A DNA stretch of 41,346 bases from Roseomonas sp. GC11. Lineage in GTDB: Bacteria; Pseudomonadota; Alphaproteobacteria; Acetobacterales; Acetobacteraceae. The notes below the pieces were generated by a model. It saw only the letters and a list, made by a program, of their open reading frames with translations, was not told where the DNA came from and searched no databases. The first letter of the stretch is position 1. Each line of letters starts with the position of its first letter. Shown piece by piece: positions 15,122 to 23,180 of this stretch. The stretch is from the NCBI RefSeq assembly GCF_024437745.1, contig NZ_JANFNY010000045.1:1-41346 (forward strand), given 5' to 3'. Both the position numbers and the translations under genes were made by a program.

Positions 15122-16288
15122 TCAGCGCAGGCCGAGCGTCGCGGCGGCGGCGGCGAAGAGGCCGCGCGGCGCCTCGGGGTCGGCCCGCGTGTCCACTTCC
15201 GCCACCACGGAGAGGCCGGGGCGCAGCCGGGCGATGGCGGCCTCGCTCTGGCCCGGCTCCAGCACCAGCTTCACCGGCACGCGCTGGACGATCTTGGTGA
15301 AGTTGCCGGTGGCGTTCTCCGGCGGCAGCAGGCTGAACTGGCTGCCGGTGGCGGGGGCGAAGCTGTCCACCCGCGCGTGCAGGGCATGGCCGGGGATGGC
15401 ATCTACGCTGATCTCGGCCGGCTGGCCGGGGCGCATGCGGGCGATCTGCGTTTCCTTGAAATTGGCGGTGACGTAGAGCGCGCCGGGCAGCGGGGCGACG
15501 GCGATGAGCTGCTGGCCCGGCCGCACATGCTGGCCGAGCTGCGCCGCGCGGTTGCCGGCGATGCCGTCGAAGGGCGCGCGGATCTCGGTGTAGGAGAGGG
15601 TGTTGCGGGCGAGGTCGCGCGCCGCCGCCGCCTGGTCGCGCCGCGCCGTGGCCTGGATGATCTGCGCCCGCTGCACGACGATGGCCTGGCGGCGCACGGC
15701 GAGGTCGGCCTCGGCGGCGCGCAGGGCGGCATCGGCCTTGCGCTGGGCGGCGATGGTCTGGTCCGCCGTCTGGCGGGAGGACCAGCCGCCACCCACCAGC
15801 GCCTCGGTGCGGCGGGCATCGGCGCTGGCGCGCACCTGCTCGGCGCGGGCCTGCTCGATCTGCGCGCTGGCGGAGGCCAGCTGCTCCTCCGTCTGGGCGA
15901 GCGTCTCGCGCGCGGTGGCGATGGCGGCCTCCGCCTCGGCCAGGGCGGCCTCGGACTGGCGGAGCTGCGCCGCGGCGTCGCGGTCATCGAGGCGCAGCAG
16001 CACCTGCCCCGCGCTCACCCGCTGGTTGTCGGAGACGAGGATGGCGGCGACATCGGCCTCGATGCGCGGGCCGAGCACGGCGATATCGCCCTGGACATAG
16101 GCGTCATCCGTCTCCGCCAGGAAGCGGCCGACCTGCCAGTACCACGCGCCGCCCAGCCCGCCGCCGGCCAGCAGCACCAGGGGGAGCAGGCGCAGCAGCC
16201 AGCGGCGGCGGGAGGGCGCATCCTGCGGGGGGGCGGGGGTGGCGCGGGCAGCCTCGGCGGCGGCGGAGGGGGAGACGGGAGCGTTCAT
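15122..16288 (-). CDS. emrA: HlyD/EmrA-type membrane fusion protein
   Basis: 388 aa periplasmic adaptor of a tripartite efflux pump. Short cytoplasmic N-terminus, one membrane anchor (about residues 30-49), then TDDAYVQGD (60-68), the classic EmrA signature. A long Ala/Glu/Gln-rich alpha-hairpin coiled coil (about 105-210) follows, and then the barrel domain with RAPFDGIAGNRAAQLGQHV. First gene of the emrA-emrB operon, divergent from tetR. Its upstream region carries two matching operators, so TetR control is likely. A TTGACG hexamer at 16360-16355 (- strand) is a possible -35, but its -10 is poor. Confidence 0.94.
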   Translation of the reverse strand: MNAPVSPSAAAEAARATPAPPQDAPSRRRWLLRLLPLVLLAGGGLGGAWYWQVGRFLAETDDAYVQGDIAVLGPRIEADVAAILVSDNQRVSAGQVLLRLDDRDAAAQLRQSEAALAEAEAAIATARETLAQTEEQLASASAQIEQARAEQVRASADARRTEALVGGGWSSRQTADQTIAAQRKADAALRAAEADLAVRRQAIVVQRAQIIQATARRDQAAAARDLARNTLSYTEIRAPFDGIAGNRAAQLGQHVRPGQQLIAVAPLPGALYVTANFKETQIARMRPGQPAEISVDAIPGHALHARVDSFAPATGSQFSLLPPENATGNFTKIVQRVPVKLVLEPGQSEAAIARLRPGLSVVAEVDTRADPEAPRGLFAAAAATLGLR

Positions 16289-16302
16289 GGGGCGACCTTG
16301 CG

Positions 16303-16317
16303 ACTGAACGGTTCAGT
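16303..16317. promoter_or_regulatory. TetR-type operator 1
   Basis: Perfect 15-bp palindrome ACTGAAC-G-GTTCAGT, 15 bp before the emrA start on the divergent side, extended by TCAG on its right. It matches operator 2 as an inverted copy. Size and symmetry fit a TetR dimer site. Confidence 0.75.
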
Positions 16318-16366
16318 TCAGCGATGGGTTGCAGATGCGCCTTTCATACTGGCCCGTCAAGACTGA

Positions 16367-16381
16367 ACTGAACCGTACAGT
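16367..16381. promoter_or_regulatory. TetR-type operator 2
   Basis: ACTGAAC-C-GTACAGT, the same 15-bp palindrome with one arm mismatch. Read on the other strand it continues as TTCAG like operator 1. Centres are 64 bp apart, about six helical turns, so two dimers would sit on the same DNA face and could repress both divergent promoters. Confidence 0.75.
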
Positions 16382-16426
16382 TTTCCCTTGAAGAAGCAGG
16401 CCCGCCCCCCCTACTCCACCGCCATC

Positions 16427-17176
16427 ATGTCGGATGCCCTCGATTCGCGGCCGGAGACCCCCCCGGCCTCCCCCTCCCTCCCCGCGGAAGCCTCGCCGAA
16501 GCGGCGCGCCATCCTGCACGGGGCGGCGGCGCTGTTCCTGGAGGAAGGCTTCGCCGCCGTCTCGATGGATGCGGTGGCGCGCGCGGCGGGGGTCTCGAAG
16601 GCCACGCTCTACGCCCATTTCCCGGGCAAGGACGCGCTCTTCACCGAGATCGTGGCGCAGAAATGCCTCGCCATGCAGACGGTGATGGATGGCGCCGTGG
16701 CCGACCACAGCTATCCGCTGGAGCAATCGCTGGCGCTGCTCGGCCGGCACTGGCTGTCCTACCTGCTGCAACCCAAGGTGCGGGCGCTGCACCGCATGGT
16801 GGTGGCCGAGAGCGGGCGCAGCCCGGACCTCGCCTGGGCCTTCTACCGCGCCGGGCCGCAGCGGCTGCAGGCCTGGCTGCAGGAGTGGCTGGAGGGGGAG
16901 CGCGCGCGCGGCCGGCTGCGCGCCGAGGCCCCGGTGCCGCTGGTGGCAGACCAGTTCTTTGCCCTGCTGCGCGGGCATCTCTTCACCCGCGCCACGCTCG
17001 GCCTGCCGCCCGAGGCGACACCGGCGGAGATCGAGGCCCAGGCGCGGGAGGCGGCGCGCGCCATCCAGCGCCTCTATGGCGTGGCGCCGGAGGCGCCGGA
17101 TGACGTGGCGCCGGAGGTGCCGGATGACCTGGCGCCGAGGGCGCCGGGTGCGCGGGCCCGGCCCGGCGAATCGTAA
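16427..17176 (+). CDS. TetR/AcrR-family transcriptional regulator
   Basis: 249 aa from the ATG at 16427; the frame extends to a TTG at 16388, which abuts operator 2 and is less likely. Residues about 25-70 form the TetR DNA-binding domain (RAILHGAAALFLEEGF, then helix-turn-helix AVARAAGVSKATLYAHF, then PGKDALF). The remainder is a helical ligand-binding domain of the AefR/C-terminal type. The tail from residue 219 is an unusual Pro/acidic repeat (VAPEAPDD, VAPEVPDD, LAPRAPG). Divergent from emrAB with two shared operators, so it is probably the local efflux repressor and autoregulated. Confidence 0.92.
   Translation: MSDALDSRPETPPASPSLPAEASPKRRAILHGAAALFLEEGFAAVSMDAVARAAGVSKATLYAHFPGKDALFTEIVAQKCLAMQTVMDGAVADHSYPLEQSLALLGRHWLSYLLQPKVRALHRMVVAESGRSPDLAWAFYRAGPQRLQAWLQEWLEGERARGRLRAEAPVPLVADQFFALLRGHLFTRATLGLPPEATPAEIEAQAREAARAIQRLYGVAPEAPDDVAPEVPDDLAPRAPGARARPGES
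17081..17149 (+). repeat. 24-bp tandem repeat at the 3' end of tetR
   Basis: Units at 17081-17104 and 17105-17128 differ by one base; a degenerate third begins at 17129. They encode the eight-residue repeats VAPEAPDD, VAPEVPDD and LAPRAPGA at the protein's C-terminus. Likely a slippage product outside the folded domain; the copy number may vary between strains. Confidence 0.8.
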
Positions 17177-17305
17177 CAGGAGGGATTCGCCCGCCGCAGC
17201 GCTTCGGCGCGTGAGGCTTCCAGCCGCCCGGGCAAGGCTTCGTGAAGTTTCCGGCGCCGCAGGGGAGGCATGCGGAAAAAAACCGGGTCCGCCCCGAGAA
17301 AACTC

Positions 17306-17334
17306 TTTGCGGCGGGGGCGGACCTCTCTATATG
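17306..17334 (+). promoter_or_regulatory. Candidate sigma-70 promoter for ornithine decarboxylase
   Basis: TTTGCG at 17306-17311, a 17-bp spacer, TATATG at 17329-17334. It is the only clear -10-like, AT-containing hexamer in an otherwise GC-rich upstream region. Transcription from here gives a leader of about 205-210 nt. Confidence 0.55.
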
Positions 17335-17341
17335 CCGCCGC

Positions 17342-17549
17342 AGACGCAGTACGCACGTGCCTCTGGCCCCAGGCCGACCTTGATCGGCCAAAGGTTTACG
17401 CAACGACGTCAAGCGTTCTGGCAACCCCGGCGATGGGCGCAAGCCCGCAGCCGGCCCTCTTTGGTCGCTGGTTCGTTCGACCGTTTCGTCAACTTGGGGC
17501 CGCGCCTCATTCCAGGGGCGGTCCTCCTATTTGAGATGGAGGGTGTGCG
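17342..17549 (+). promoter_or_regulatory. Structured 5' leader of the ornithine decarboxylase mRNA (speF-motif candidate)
   Basis: Visible stems: GGCCGA/TCGGCC (17372-17389), ACGC/GCGT around AACGACGTCAA (about 17397-17416), a GCAA-capped GGGC/GCCC tetraloop hairpin (17435-17446), GGTCG/CGACC (about 17463-17482) and GGGCCGC/GCGGTCC (17497-17524, ten pairs with one mismatch and one wobble). The last ends 14 bases before the GGAGG ribosome-binding site at 17538-17542. A conserved 'speF' RNA motif upstream of ornithine decarboxylase genes is known in alphaproteobacteria. Position and gene match, but I could not align it to the covariance model. Confidence 0.5.
17433..17534 (+). CDS. Possible upstream ORF (leader peptide) of ornithine decarboxylase
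   Basis: 33 codons from the ATG at 17433 to TGA at 17532-17534. The stop ends 3 bases before the decarboxylase's GGAGG and 15 bases before its ATG. The central part reads FGRWFVRPFRQLG, rich in Arg and Phe. Translation through it would unfold the 17497-17524 stem next to the decarboxylase's ribosome-binding site. In E. coli a leader peptide (SpeFL) controls speF by ornithine-dependent stalling, which makes such an ORF plausible here, but the sequences are not alike. No clear Shine-Dalgarno precedes it. It may be a chance frame in structured RNA. Confidence 0.35.
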   Translation: MGASPQPALFGRWFVRPFRQLGAAPHSRGGPPI

Positions 17550-18680
17550 ATGACCCCCAAGGTCTCCCGCTTCCTGCGCGACGCCGCACCGGCGACGCCC
17601 TGCCTTGTCGTCGACGTGGATCGCGTCGCGGAGAATTACGGCCGCCTGAAGGCCGCGATGCCGCTCGCGCGCATCTACTACGCCGTGAAGGCCAACCCGG
17701 CCGCGCCGATCCTCTCCCGGCTCGTTGACCTGCAGTCGCAGTTCGACGCCGCCTCGATCGAGGAAGTGCGCATGTGCCTGGCCGCCGGCGCCCGGCCGGA
17801 GGCGATCTCCTTCGGCAATACGGTGAAGAAGGAAAGCGCCATCCAGGCCGCCTATGCCGCCGGCGTGCGCATGTTCGCCTTCGACTCCGAGCCGGAGCTG
17901 CGCAAGCTCGCCCGCTCCGCCCCCGGCGCGAAGGTCTATTGCCGCATCCTGGTGGAGAATGTCGGCGCCGAATGGCCGCTCTCCCGCAAGTTCGGCTGCG
18001 AGGCCGAGATGGCGAAGGAGCTGATGATCCTGGCCCGCGAGCTGGGCCTGGACCCCTATGGCATCTCCTTCCATGTCGGCAGCCAGCAGACCCGCACCGC
18101 CGCCTATGAGGCCGCCATCGCCAAGGTCGCGATGATCTTCACCGACCTCAAGGAGGCGGGGATCAACCTGCGCATGGCCAATCTCGGCGGCGGCTACCCG
18201 GTGCGCTACCGCTCCGAGGTGCCGGAGATTGACGATTTCGGCGCCGCCATCATGGGCGCCATGGTCGAGCATTTCGGCAATGCCCTGCCGGAGATCCTGA
18301 TCGAGCCGGGCCGCTTCATGGTGGGCGATGCCGGCGTGCTCTCCGCCGAGGTCGTGCTGGTCTCCAGCAAGGGCAAGGACGACCCCGTCCGCTGGGTCTA
18401 TCTCGATATCGGCCGCTTCGGCGGCCTGGCCGAGACCGAGGGCGAGGCCATCAAGTATGCCTTCCGCACGCCGCATGACGGCACGGCGGAAGGGCCGGTG
18501 ACCATCGCGGGCCCCACCTGCGACAGCACCGACACGCTGTACGAGAAGTCCAACTACCGCCTGCCGCTGGCGCTGGAGAGCGGCGACCGCGTGGAACTGC
18601 TCTCCACCGGCGCCTATGTCACCACCTATGCCAGCCAGGGCTTCAACGGCTTCGCGCCGCTGGCCGAGCACTACATCTGA
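17550..18680 (+). CDS. Ornithine decarboxylase, PLP fold type III (alanine-racemase-like)
   Basis: Decarboxylates ornithine (possibly also lysine) to putrescine (cadaverine), entry to polyamine synthesis; cytoplasmic dimer. 376 aa, typical of the short bacterial type III enzymes. PLP Lys47 in YYAVKANP, HVGSQQ with His175, NLGGGYPVRY, EPGRFMVG for phosphate binding, and catalytic Cys324 in GPTCDSTDTLYE. The Cys plus DS(T/A)D pattern distinguishes ODC from diaminopimelate decarboxylase. The start at 17550 has GGAGG seven bases upstream. Long structured leader before it, terminator directly after, Lrp-type gene next. Substrate preference between ornithine and lysine is open. Confidence 0.94.
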   Translation: MTPKVSRFLRDAAPATPCLVVDVDRVAENYGRLKAAMPLARIYYAVKANPAAPILSRLVDLQSQFDAASIEEVRMCLAAGARPEAISFGNTVKKESAIQAAYAAGVRMFAFDSEPELRKLARSAPGAKVYCRILVENVGAEWPLSRKFGCEAEMAKELMILARELGLDPYGISFHVGSQQTRTAAYEAAIAKVAMIFTDLKEAGINLRMANLGGGYPVRYRSEVPEIDDFGAAIMGAMVEHFGNALPEILIEPGRFMVGDAGVLSAEVVLVSSKGKDDPVRWVYLDIGRFGGLAETEGEAIKYAFRTPHDGTAEGPVTIAGPTCDSTDTLYEKSNYRLPLALESGDRVELLSTGAYVTTYASQGFNGFAPLAEHYI

Positions 18681-18704
18681 TCCATCGCCCGCGCGGGCGC
18701 ATGG

Positions 18705-18732
18705 GGCGGGAGGGGAAACCCTCCCGCCTTTT
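18705..18732 (+). terminator. Rho-independent terminator after ornithine decarboxylase
   Basis: Ten-bp stem (GGCGGGAGGG / CCCTCCCGCC) with a GAAA loop, immediately followed by TTTTCTTTT. Textbook intrinsic terminator 24 bp after the stop codon. Confidence 0.92.
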
Positions 18733-18785
18733 CTTTTGCGCGATTATGCGTTTCGCGATGGCGGGACGCCGGATAAACTCGCGCC

Positions 18786-19250
18786 ATGGATGTCATCGAC
18801 CGGAACATTCTCGTCGCCCTGCAGGATAACGGGGCGGCGGGCCTCGCCGAACTGGCCAAGGTCGCGGGCCTCTCCGTCTCCGCCACGGCGGAGCGGGTCA
18901 AGCGCCTGGAAGAGCGCGGCACGATCCGCGGCTGGCGCGCCGATCTCGACCCCGCCGCCATTGGCTGCCCGCTGCTGGCTTTCGTCTTCGTCGCGCTGCG
19001 CCCGGGGCGGGAGGAGCACGCCTTCCGCCTCGCCATGCGCGCGGCCGAGCCAGTGCTGGAATGCCACCATGTGACGGGGGCCTGGACCTTCCTGCTGAAG
19101 CTGCGCCTGCCCGATCTGGCGGCGCTGGAGCGCTTCGTGGCGGATGAGATCCGTGGCCAGGAAGGGGTGGAGCGGACAGAGACCATCCTGGCCATCACCT
19201 CGGCCAAGGAAACCTCGATCCTGCCCGTCGCGGAAGCGACAGAAGAATAA
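18786..19250 (+). CDS. Lrp/AsnC-family transcriptional regulator
   Basis: 154 aa. The N-terminal winged helix-turn-helix begins DVIDRNILVALQDNG, with recognition region VAGLSVSATAERVKRLEERG (about 26-45). The C-terminal RAM domain (about 66-140) carries ECHHVTGAWTFLLKLR, the usual small-ligand-binding core. It follows the decarboxylase after a terminator, so it has its own promoter in the 105-bp gap (not clearly identifiable) and may regulate its neighbour in response to an amino acid. Its last codons and stop are duplicated just downstream (19256-19277). Confidence 0.93.
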   Translation: MDVIDRNILVALQDNGAAGLAELAKVAGLSVSATAERVKRLEERGTIRGWRADLDPAAIGCPLLAFVFVALRPGREEHAFRLAMRAAEPVLECHHVTGAWTFLLKLRLPDLAALERFVADEIRGQEGVERTETILAITSAKETSILPVAEATEE

Positions 19251-19277
19251 AGCGCGCGGAAGCGACGGAGGAATAAA
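19230..19277 (+). repeat. Tandem duplication of the lrp 3' end
   Basis: The 22 bases at 19230-19251, covering the final codons and stop, recur at 19256-19277 with two mismatches (26-bp period), including the AGGAATAAA-like end. The second copy is outside the gene because the first stop is intact. A small local duplication. Confidence 0.75.
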
Positions 19278-19280
19278 AAG

Positions 19281-19420
19281 CAGGGGGCTTTGCCCCCTGG
19301 CCCCCACCGGGGGGACAGGGTCCCCCCGGACCCCTCCATCAGTTTGCACTTTCTGAACGCGGGGTCCGGGGTGGCCGCGCCACCCCGGCGGAGGGGTCTG
19401 GGGAGGCGGCGCCTCCCCAG
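19281..19420. terminator. Array of four hairpins between convergent lrp and nitroreductase genes
   Basis: Stems at 19281-19299 (CAGGGGGC, loop TTT), 19307-19329 (CCGGGGGGAC, loop AGG), 19366-19388 (CCGGGGTGG, loop CCGCG) and 19398-19420 (CTGGGGAGGC, loop GGC), all perfect, 8-10 bp. They fill nearly the whole gap between two convergent stop codons and can serve as a bidirectional terminator. The third stem with its flank duplicates the terminator at 6120-6144. Confidence 0.8.
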
Positions 19421-19424
19421 TTCG

Positions 19425-20054
19425 TCACTTCACTTCGGTGATGAATTCCGCGCGCGGCCGGCGCACCTTCTTCATGTTCACCAGCCAGTCCTTGTCCGCC
19501 TCGCGGTAGCCGAGCGGCAGGATCAGCACGGAGCGCAGCCCGCGCGCGCGCAGGCCCAGGATCTCGTCCAGGGCGGCCGGGTCGAAGCCTTCCATCGGGG
19601 TGGAGTCCACCCCCTCCTCCGCCGCCGCCGCCAGGGCGAGGCCGAGGGCGATATAGGCCTGGCGCGCCGCGTGCTCGAAATTCACCTGGGCGTCGCGCTG
19701 CGGATAGCCGGCCAGCAGGCGCTGGCGGTAATTCTCCAGCCCCTCATTCGGGCCACGCTCGGCGGTGATCTGGTCATAGACGCGGTTGATGCGCTCCGCC
19801 GTATAGTTATCCCAGGCGGCGAAGACGAGGAGGTGCGAACCCTCGGTGACCTGCGCCTGATTCCAGGCGATGGCCTTGATCTTCTCGCGGACCTCCGGGT
19901 TGGTCACCACCAGCACCTCGAAGGGCTGCAGGCCGCTGGAGGTCGGGGCCAGGGTGATGGCCTCCAGGATCCGCTCCACCTTCTCCTCCGGCACCGCCTT
20001 GGAGGGGTCCATCTTCTTGGTGGCGTAGCGCCAGCGCAGGGTTTCGAGCAGCAT
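19425..20054 (-). CDS. NAD(P)H-dependent nitroreductase family protein (NfsB-like)
   Basis: FMN-dependent oxidoreductase of the nitroreductase superfamily, 209 aa, cytoplasmic dimer. N-terminal RWRYATKKMD replaces the common RRSxRxF FMN phosphate-binding stretch in the NfsB manner. Then LAPTSSGLQPFEVLVV, HAARQAYIALGLALAAAAEEGVDSTPMEGFD and a C-terminal LPLGYREADKDW are typical of the family. The physiological substrate (quinone, nitroaromatic, other) cannot be named. It is a single gene between the hairpin array and the dppF terminators. Confidence 0.92.
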   Translation of the reverse strand: MLLETLRWRYATKKMDPSKAVPEEKVERILEAITLAPTSSGLQPFEVLVVTNPEVREKIKAIAWNQAQVTEGSHLLVFAAWDNYTAERINRVYDQITAERGPNEGLENYRQRLLAGYPQRDAQVNFEHAARQAYIALGLALAAAAEEGVDSTPMEGFDPAALDEILGLRARGLRSVLILPLGYREADKDWLVNMKKVRRPRAEFITEVK

Positions 20055-20166
20055 CCGTGCTTCTTCCGTGATGAGAGTGACCGCTCTGTCTCATAAGCGG
20101 CTCAGCGCGGAGAATGGGTGCGGCGCAGCAGGGGCGCAAGAGCGGCCAAGGCAAAGCACAGCCATG

Positions 20167-20194
20167 AAAAAACCGGGGGAGTTTCCTCCCCCGG
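20167..20194 (-). terminator. Rho-independent terminator after dppF
   Basis: On the - strand: CCGGGGGAG stem, GAAA loop, CTCCCCCGG, then TTTTTT. A textbook intrinsic terminator about 50 bp beyond the dppF stop, backing up the T-rich hairpin at 20208-20230. Confidence 0.9.
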
Positions 20195-20207
20195 CACGGC
20201 AGGCAGC

Positions 20208-20241
20208 GGTTCTTTTTGGAAAAAAGAACCAAAAAACTTTT

Positions 20242-20246
<5 letters not shown>
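20208..20246 (-). repeat. T-rich hairpin repeat, copy 1 (overlaps the dppF stop)
   Basis: On the - strand it begins ACTGA, then a run of A and T, then a perfect 10-bp stem GGTTCTTTTT / AAAAAGAACC with a 3-base loop (20208-20230). Nearly identical over 38 bases to 26025-26063 on the same strand. The ACTGA at its start supplies the TGA stop of dppF, so the element has fused to the gene end. It probably also works as a terminator. Confidence 0.8.
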
Positions 20247-21236
<990 letters not shown>

Positions 21237-21240
<4 letters not shown>

Positions 21241-22247
21241 GCGGCGGCCTCCCCGGCGGGCAGATAGGGACGGAAGCACCGCGTCTCGCGGCCGGGCAGG
21301 ATCTCGCCCAGCGGCGGCTCCTGCAGGCAGGCCTCGGCGGCGCGCGGGCAGCGGGTGCGGAAGGCGCAGCCCGGCGGCAGGCTGAGCAGCGAGGGCGTCA
21401 TGCCCGGGATCTGGCGCAGCGGCTCGCCCCGCTTGTTGCGGCTGGGGACGGAGCCGATCAGCCCGGCGGTATAGGGGTGCAGGGGCTTGTCCAGCACCTC
21501 GGCCACCGCGCCGCGCTCGACCACGCGGCCGGCATACATGACGGCGATGTCGTCGGCGAGGCCGGCGACGACGGAGAGGTCATGCGTCACCCAGATCATC
21601 GCCGTGCCGGTCTGGGAGCAGAGCTTCTGCACCTCGGCCAGGATCTGCGCCTGGATCGTCACGTCGAGCGCGGTGGTCGGCTCATCGGCCACGATCAGCT
21701 CGGGGCGGTGCAGCAGGGCGATGGCGATGGCCACGCGCTGGCGCATGCCGCCCGAGAACTGGTGCGGGTAGCTCTTCAGCCGCTCATCCGGGGAGGGAAT
21801 GCCCACCATGCCCAGCGTGTCGCGGGCGCGCTGGCGGGCCGTCTCCTTGCTCACCTTCTCATGCGCCAGGACCGTCTCGATCATCTGCGTGTCGACCCGG
21901 AGCACCGGGTTCAGCGTCATCATCGGGTCCTGGAAGATCATGGCGATGCGGTTGCCGCGCAGGCGCCGCATCTCCTCCTCCTTGAGCTTCGCCAGGTTCT
22001 GCCCGTGGAACAGGATCTCGCCGCCGACGATGCGGCCCGGCGCGTCCACGAGGCCGAGGATGGAGAAGCCCGTCACCGTCTTGCCGGAGCCGGACTCGCC
22101 CACCAGGCCGAGCACCTTGCCCCGGCCGACGGTGAAGGAGACGCCATCCACCGCCTTCACCACGCCCGCGCGGGTAAAGAAGTGGGTCTGCAGGTTGCGA
22201 ACCTCCAGCGTCGGGGCGCCGGCGGTGGCGGAAATCGTCTGGGCCAT
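21237..22247 (-). CDS. dppD: Dipeptide/oligopeptide ABC transporter ATP-binding protein (DppD/OppD type)
   Basis: 336 aa from the ATG at 22247, preceded by GAGGGA. A GTG at 22259 overlaps the dppC stop as GTGA and is an alternative start four codons upstream. Walker [26 protein letters not shown], signature [15 protein letters not shown], Walker [14 protein letters not shown]-loop [12 protein letters not shown], and a C-terminal Cys-containing extension ([14 protein letters not shown]). Energises the permease pair with DppF. Confidence 0.95.
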
Positions 22248-22255
22248 GCCGTCCC

Positions 22256-23179
22256 TCACTTCTTCAGGCGCGGATTGAGCACGTCACGCAGCTGGTCGCC
22301 CACCAGATTGATGGAGACGATGGTCACCAGCAGCGCGATGCCCGGATAGAAGCTGATCCAGTACTTGCCGGAGAGCATGTACTCATAGCCATTCGAGATC
22401 AGCAGGCCGAGCGAGGGTTCGGTGATGGGCACGCCCAGGCCGAGATAGGAGAGCGTCGCCTCCAGCGCGATGGCGCGCGCCACCTGCATGGTGGCCACCA
22501 CGATCAGCGGCGGCAGGCAGTTGGGCAGCAGGTGGCGGAAGATCACCCGGTGCGTCGGCAGGGCGAGGCAGTGGGCCGCCTCGATATATTCGCGCCGGCG
22601 CTCCACCAGGGCGGTGCCGCGGATGGTGCGGGCGTAATAGGCCCATTCCACGATCACCAGCGCCAGCACGACGTTCATGATGCCCTTGCCCAGGAAGGCC
22701 AGGATCATCAGCGCCGCGAGGATGGAGGGGAAGGAGAGCTGGAGATCGACGAGGCGCATGATCAGCGTGTCGGTCCGCCCGCCGCCATAGGCGGCGACGA
22801 GGCCGAGGGTGACGCCGACGGCGCAGGCGATGATGGCCGAGCCCGCGCCCACCATCAGCGAGATGCGCAGCCCGTACATGATGCCGGAGAGCATGTCGCG
22901 CCCCTGGTCATCCGTGCCGAGCCAGTAGGTGAAGCCGGCCCCGGCCTCACTGCCCGGCGGCAGGCGGCCATCCATGATGTCCAGCTGCGCCAGGTCATAG
23001 GGGTTCTGCGGCGCCAGCAGGGGGGCCAGGATGGCGATCAGCGCGATGAAGGCGAAGACGATCAGCCCGCCCAGCGCCAGCTTGCTCTCGCAGAATTCGG
23101 AGACGAAGCGGCGGAAGGGCGTCTCGACCCTGGGCGCCTTGGCGGCGGCCGGCGCGGGATTGGCGGTGGTCGTGCTCAT
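22256..23179 (-). CDS. dppC: Dipeptide/oligopeptide ABC transporter permease (DppC type)
   Basis: 307 aa inner-membrane permease. N-terminal tail, a first membrane segment (LGGLIVFAFIALIAILAPLLAP), a periplasmic loop with YWLGTDDQGRD typical of DppC/OppC, then further segments around the permease domain and its EAA-like loop (AHCLALPTHRVIFRHLLPN). Starts one base after the dppB stop. Confidence 0.95.
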   Translation of the reverse strand: MSTTTANPAPAAAKAPRVETPFRRFVSEFCESKLALGGLIVFAFIALIAILAPLLAPQNPYDLAQLDIMDGRLPPGSEAGAGFTYWLGTDDQGRDMLSGIMYGLRISLMVGAGSAIIACAVGVTLGLVAAYGGGRTDTLIMRLVDLQLSFPSILAALMILAFLGKGIMNVVLALVIVEWAYYARTIRGTALVERRREYIEAAHCLALPTHRVIFRHLLPNCLPPLIVVATMQVARAIALEATLSYLGLGVPITEPSLGLLISNGYEYMLSGKYWISFYPGIALLVTIVSINLVGDQLRDVLNPRLKK

Positions 23180-23180
23180 C

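Larger units (their letters stand above)
17177..17549 (+). other. Long intergenic region and leader upstream of ornithine decarboxylase
   Basis: 373 bp between tetR and the decarboxylase gene. From left to right it contains a spacer with an A7 run near 17276-17282, a good promoter candidate at 17306-17334, and then about 210 nt of leader with several stem-loops and one short ORF. The size and structure argue for post-transcriptional control of the decarboxylase. Confidence 0.7.

Noticed and set aside
13438-15300. 620-codon + strand frame opposite emrB
   Set aside because: Antisense shadow, rich in Gly/His/Gln/Glu; the membrane transporter on the - strand is certain.
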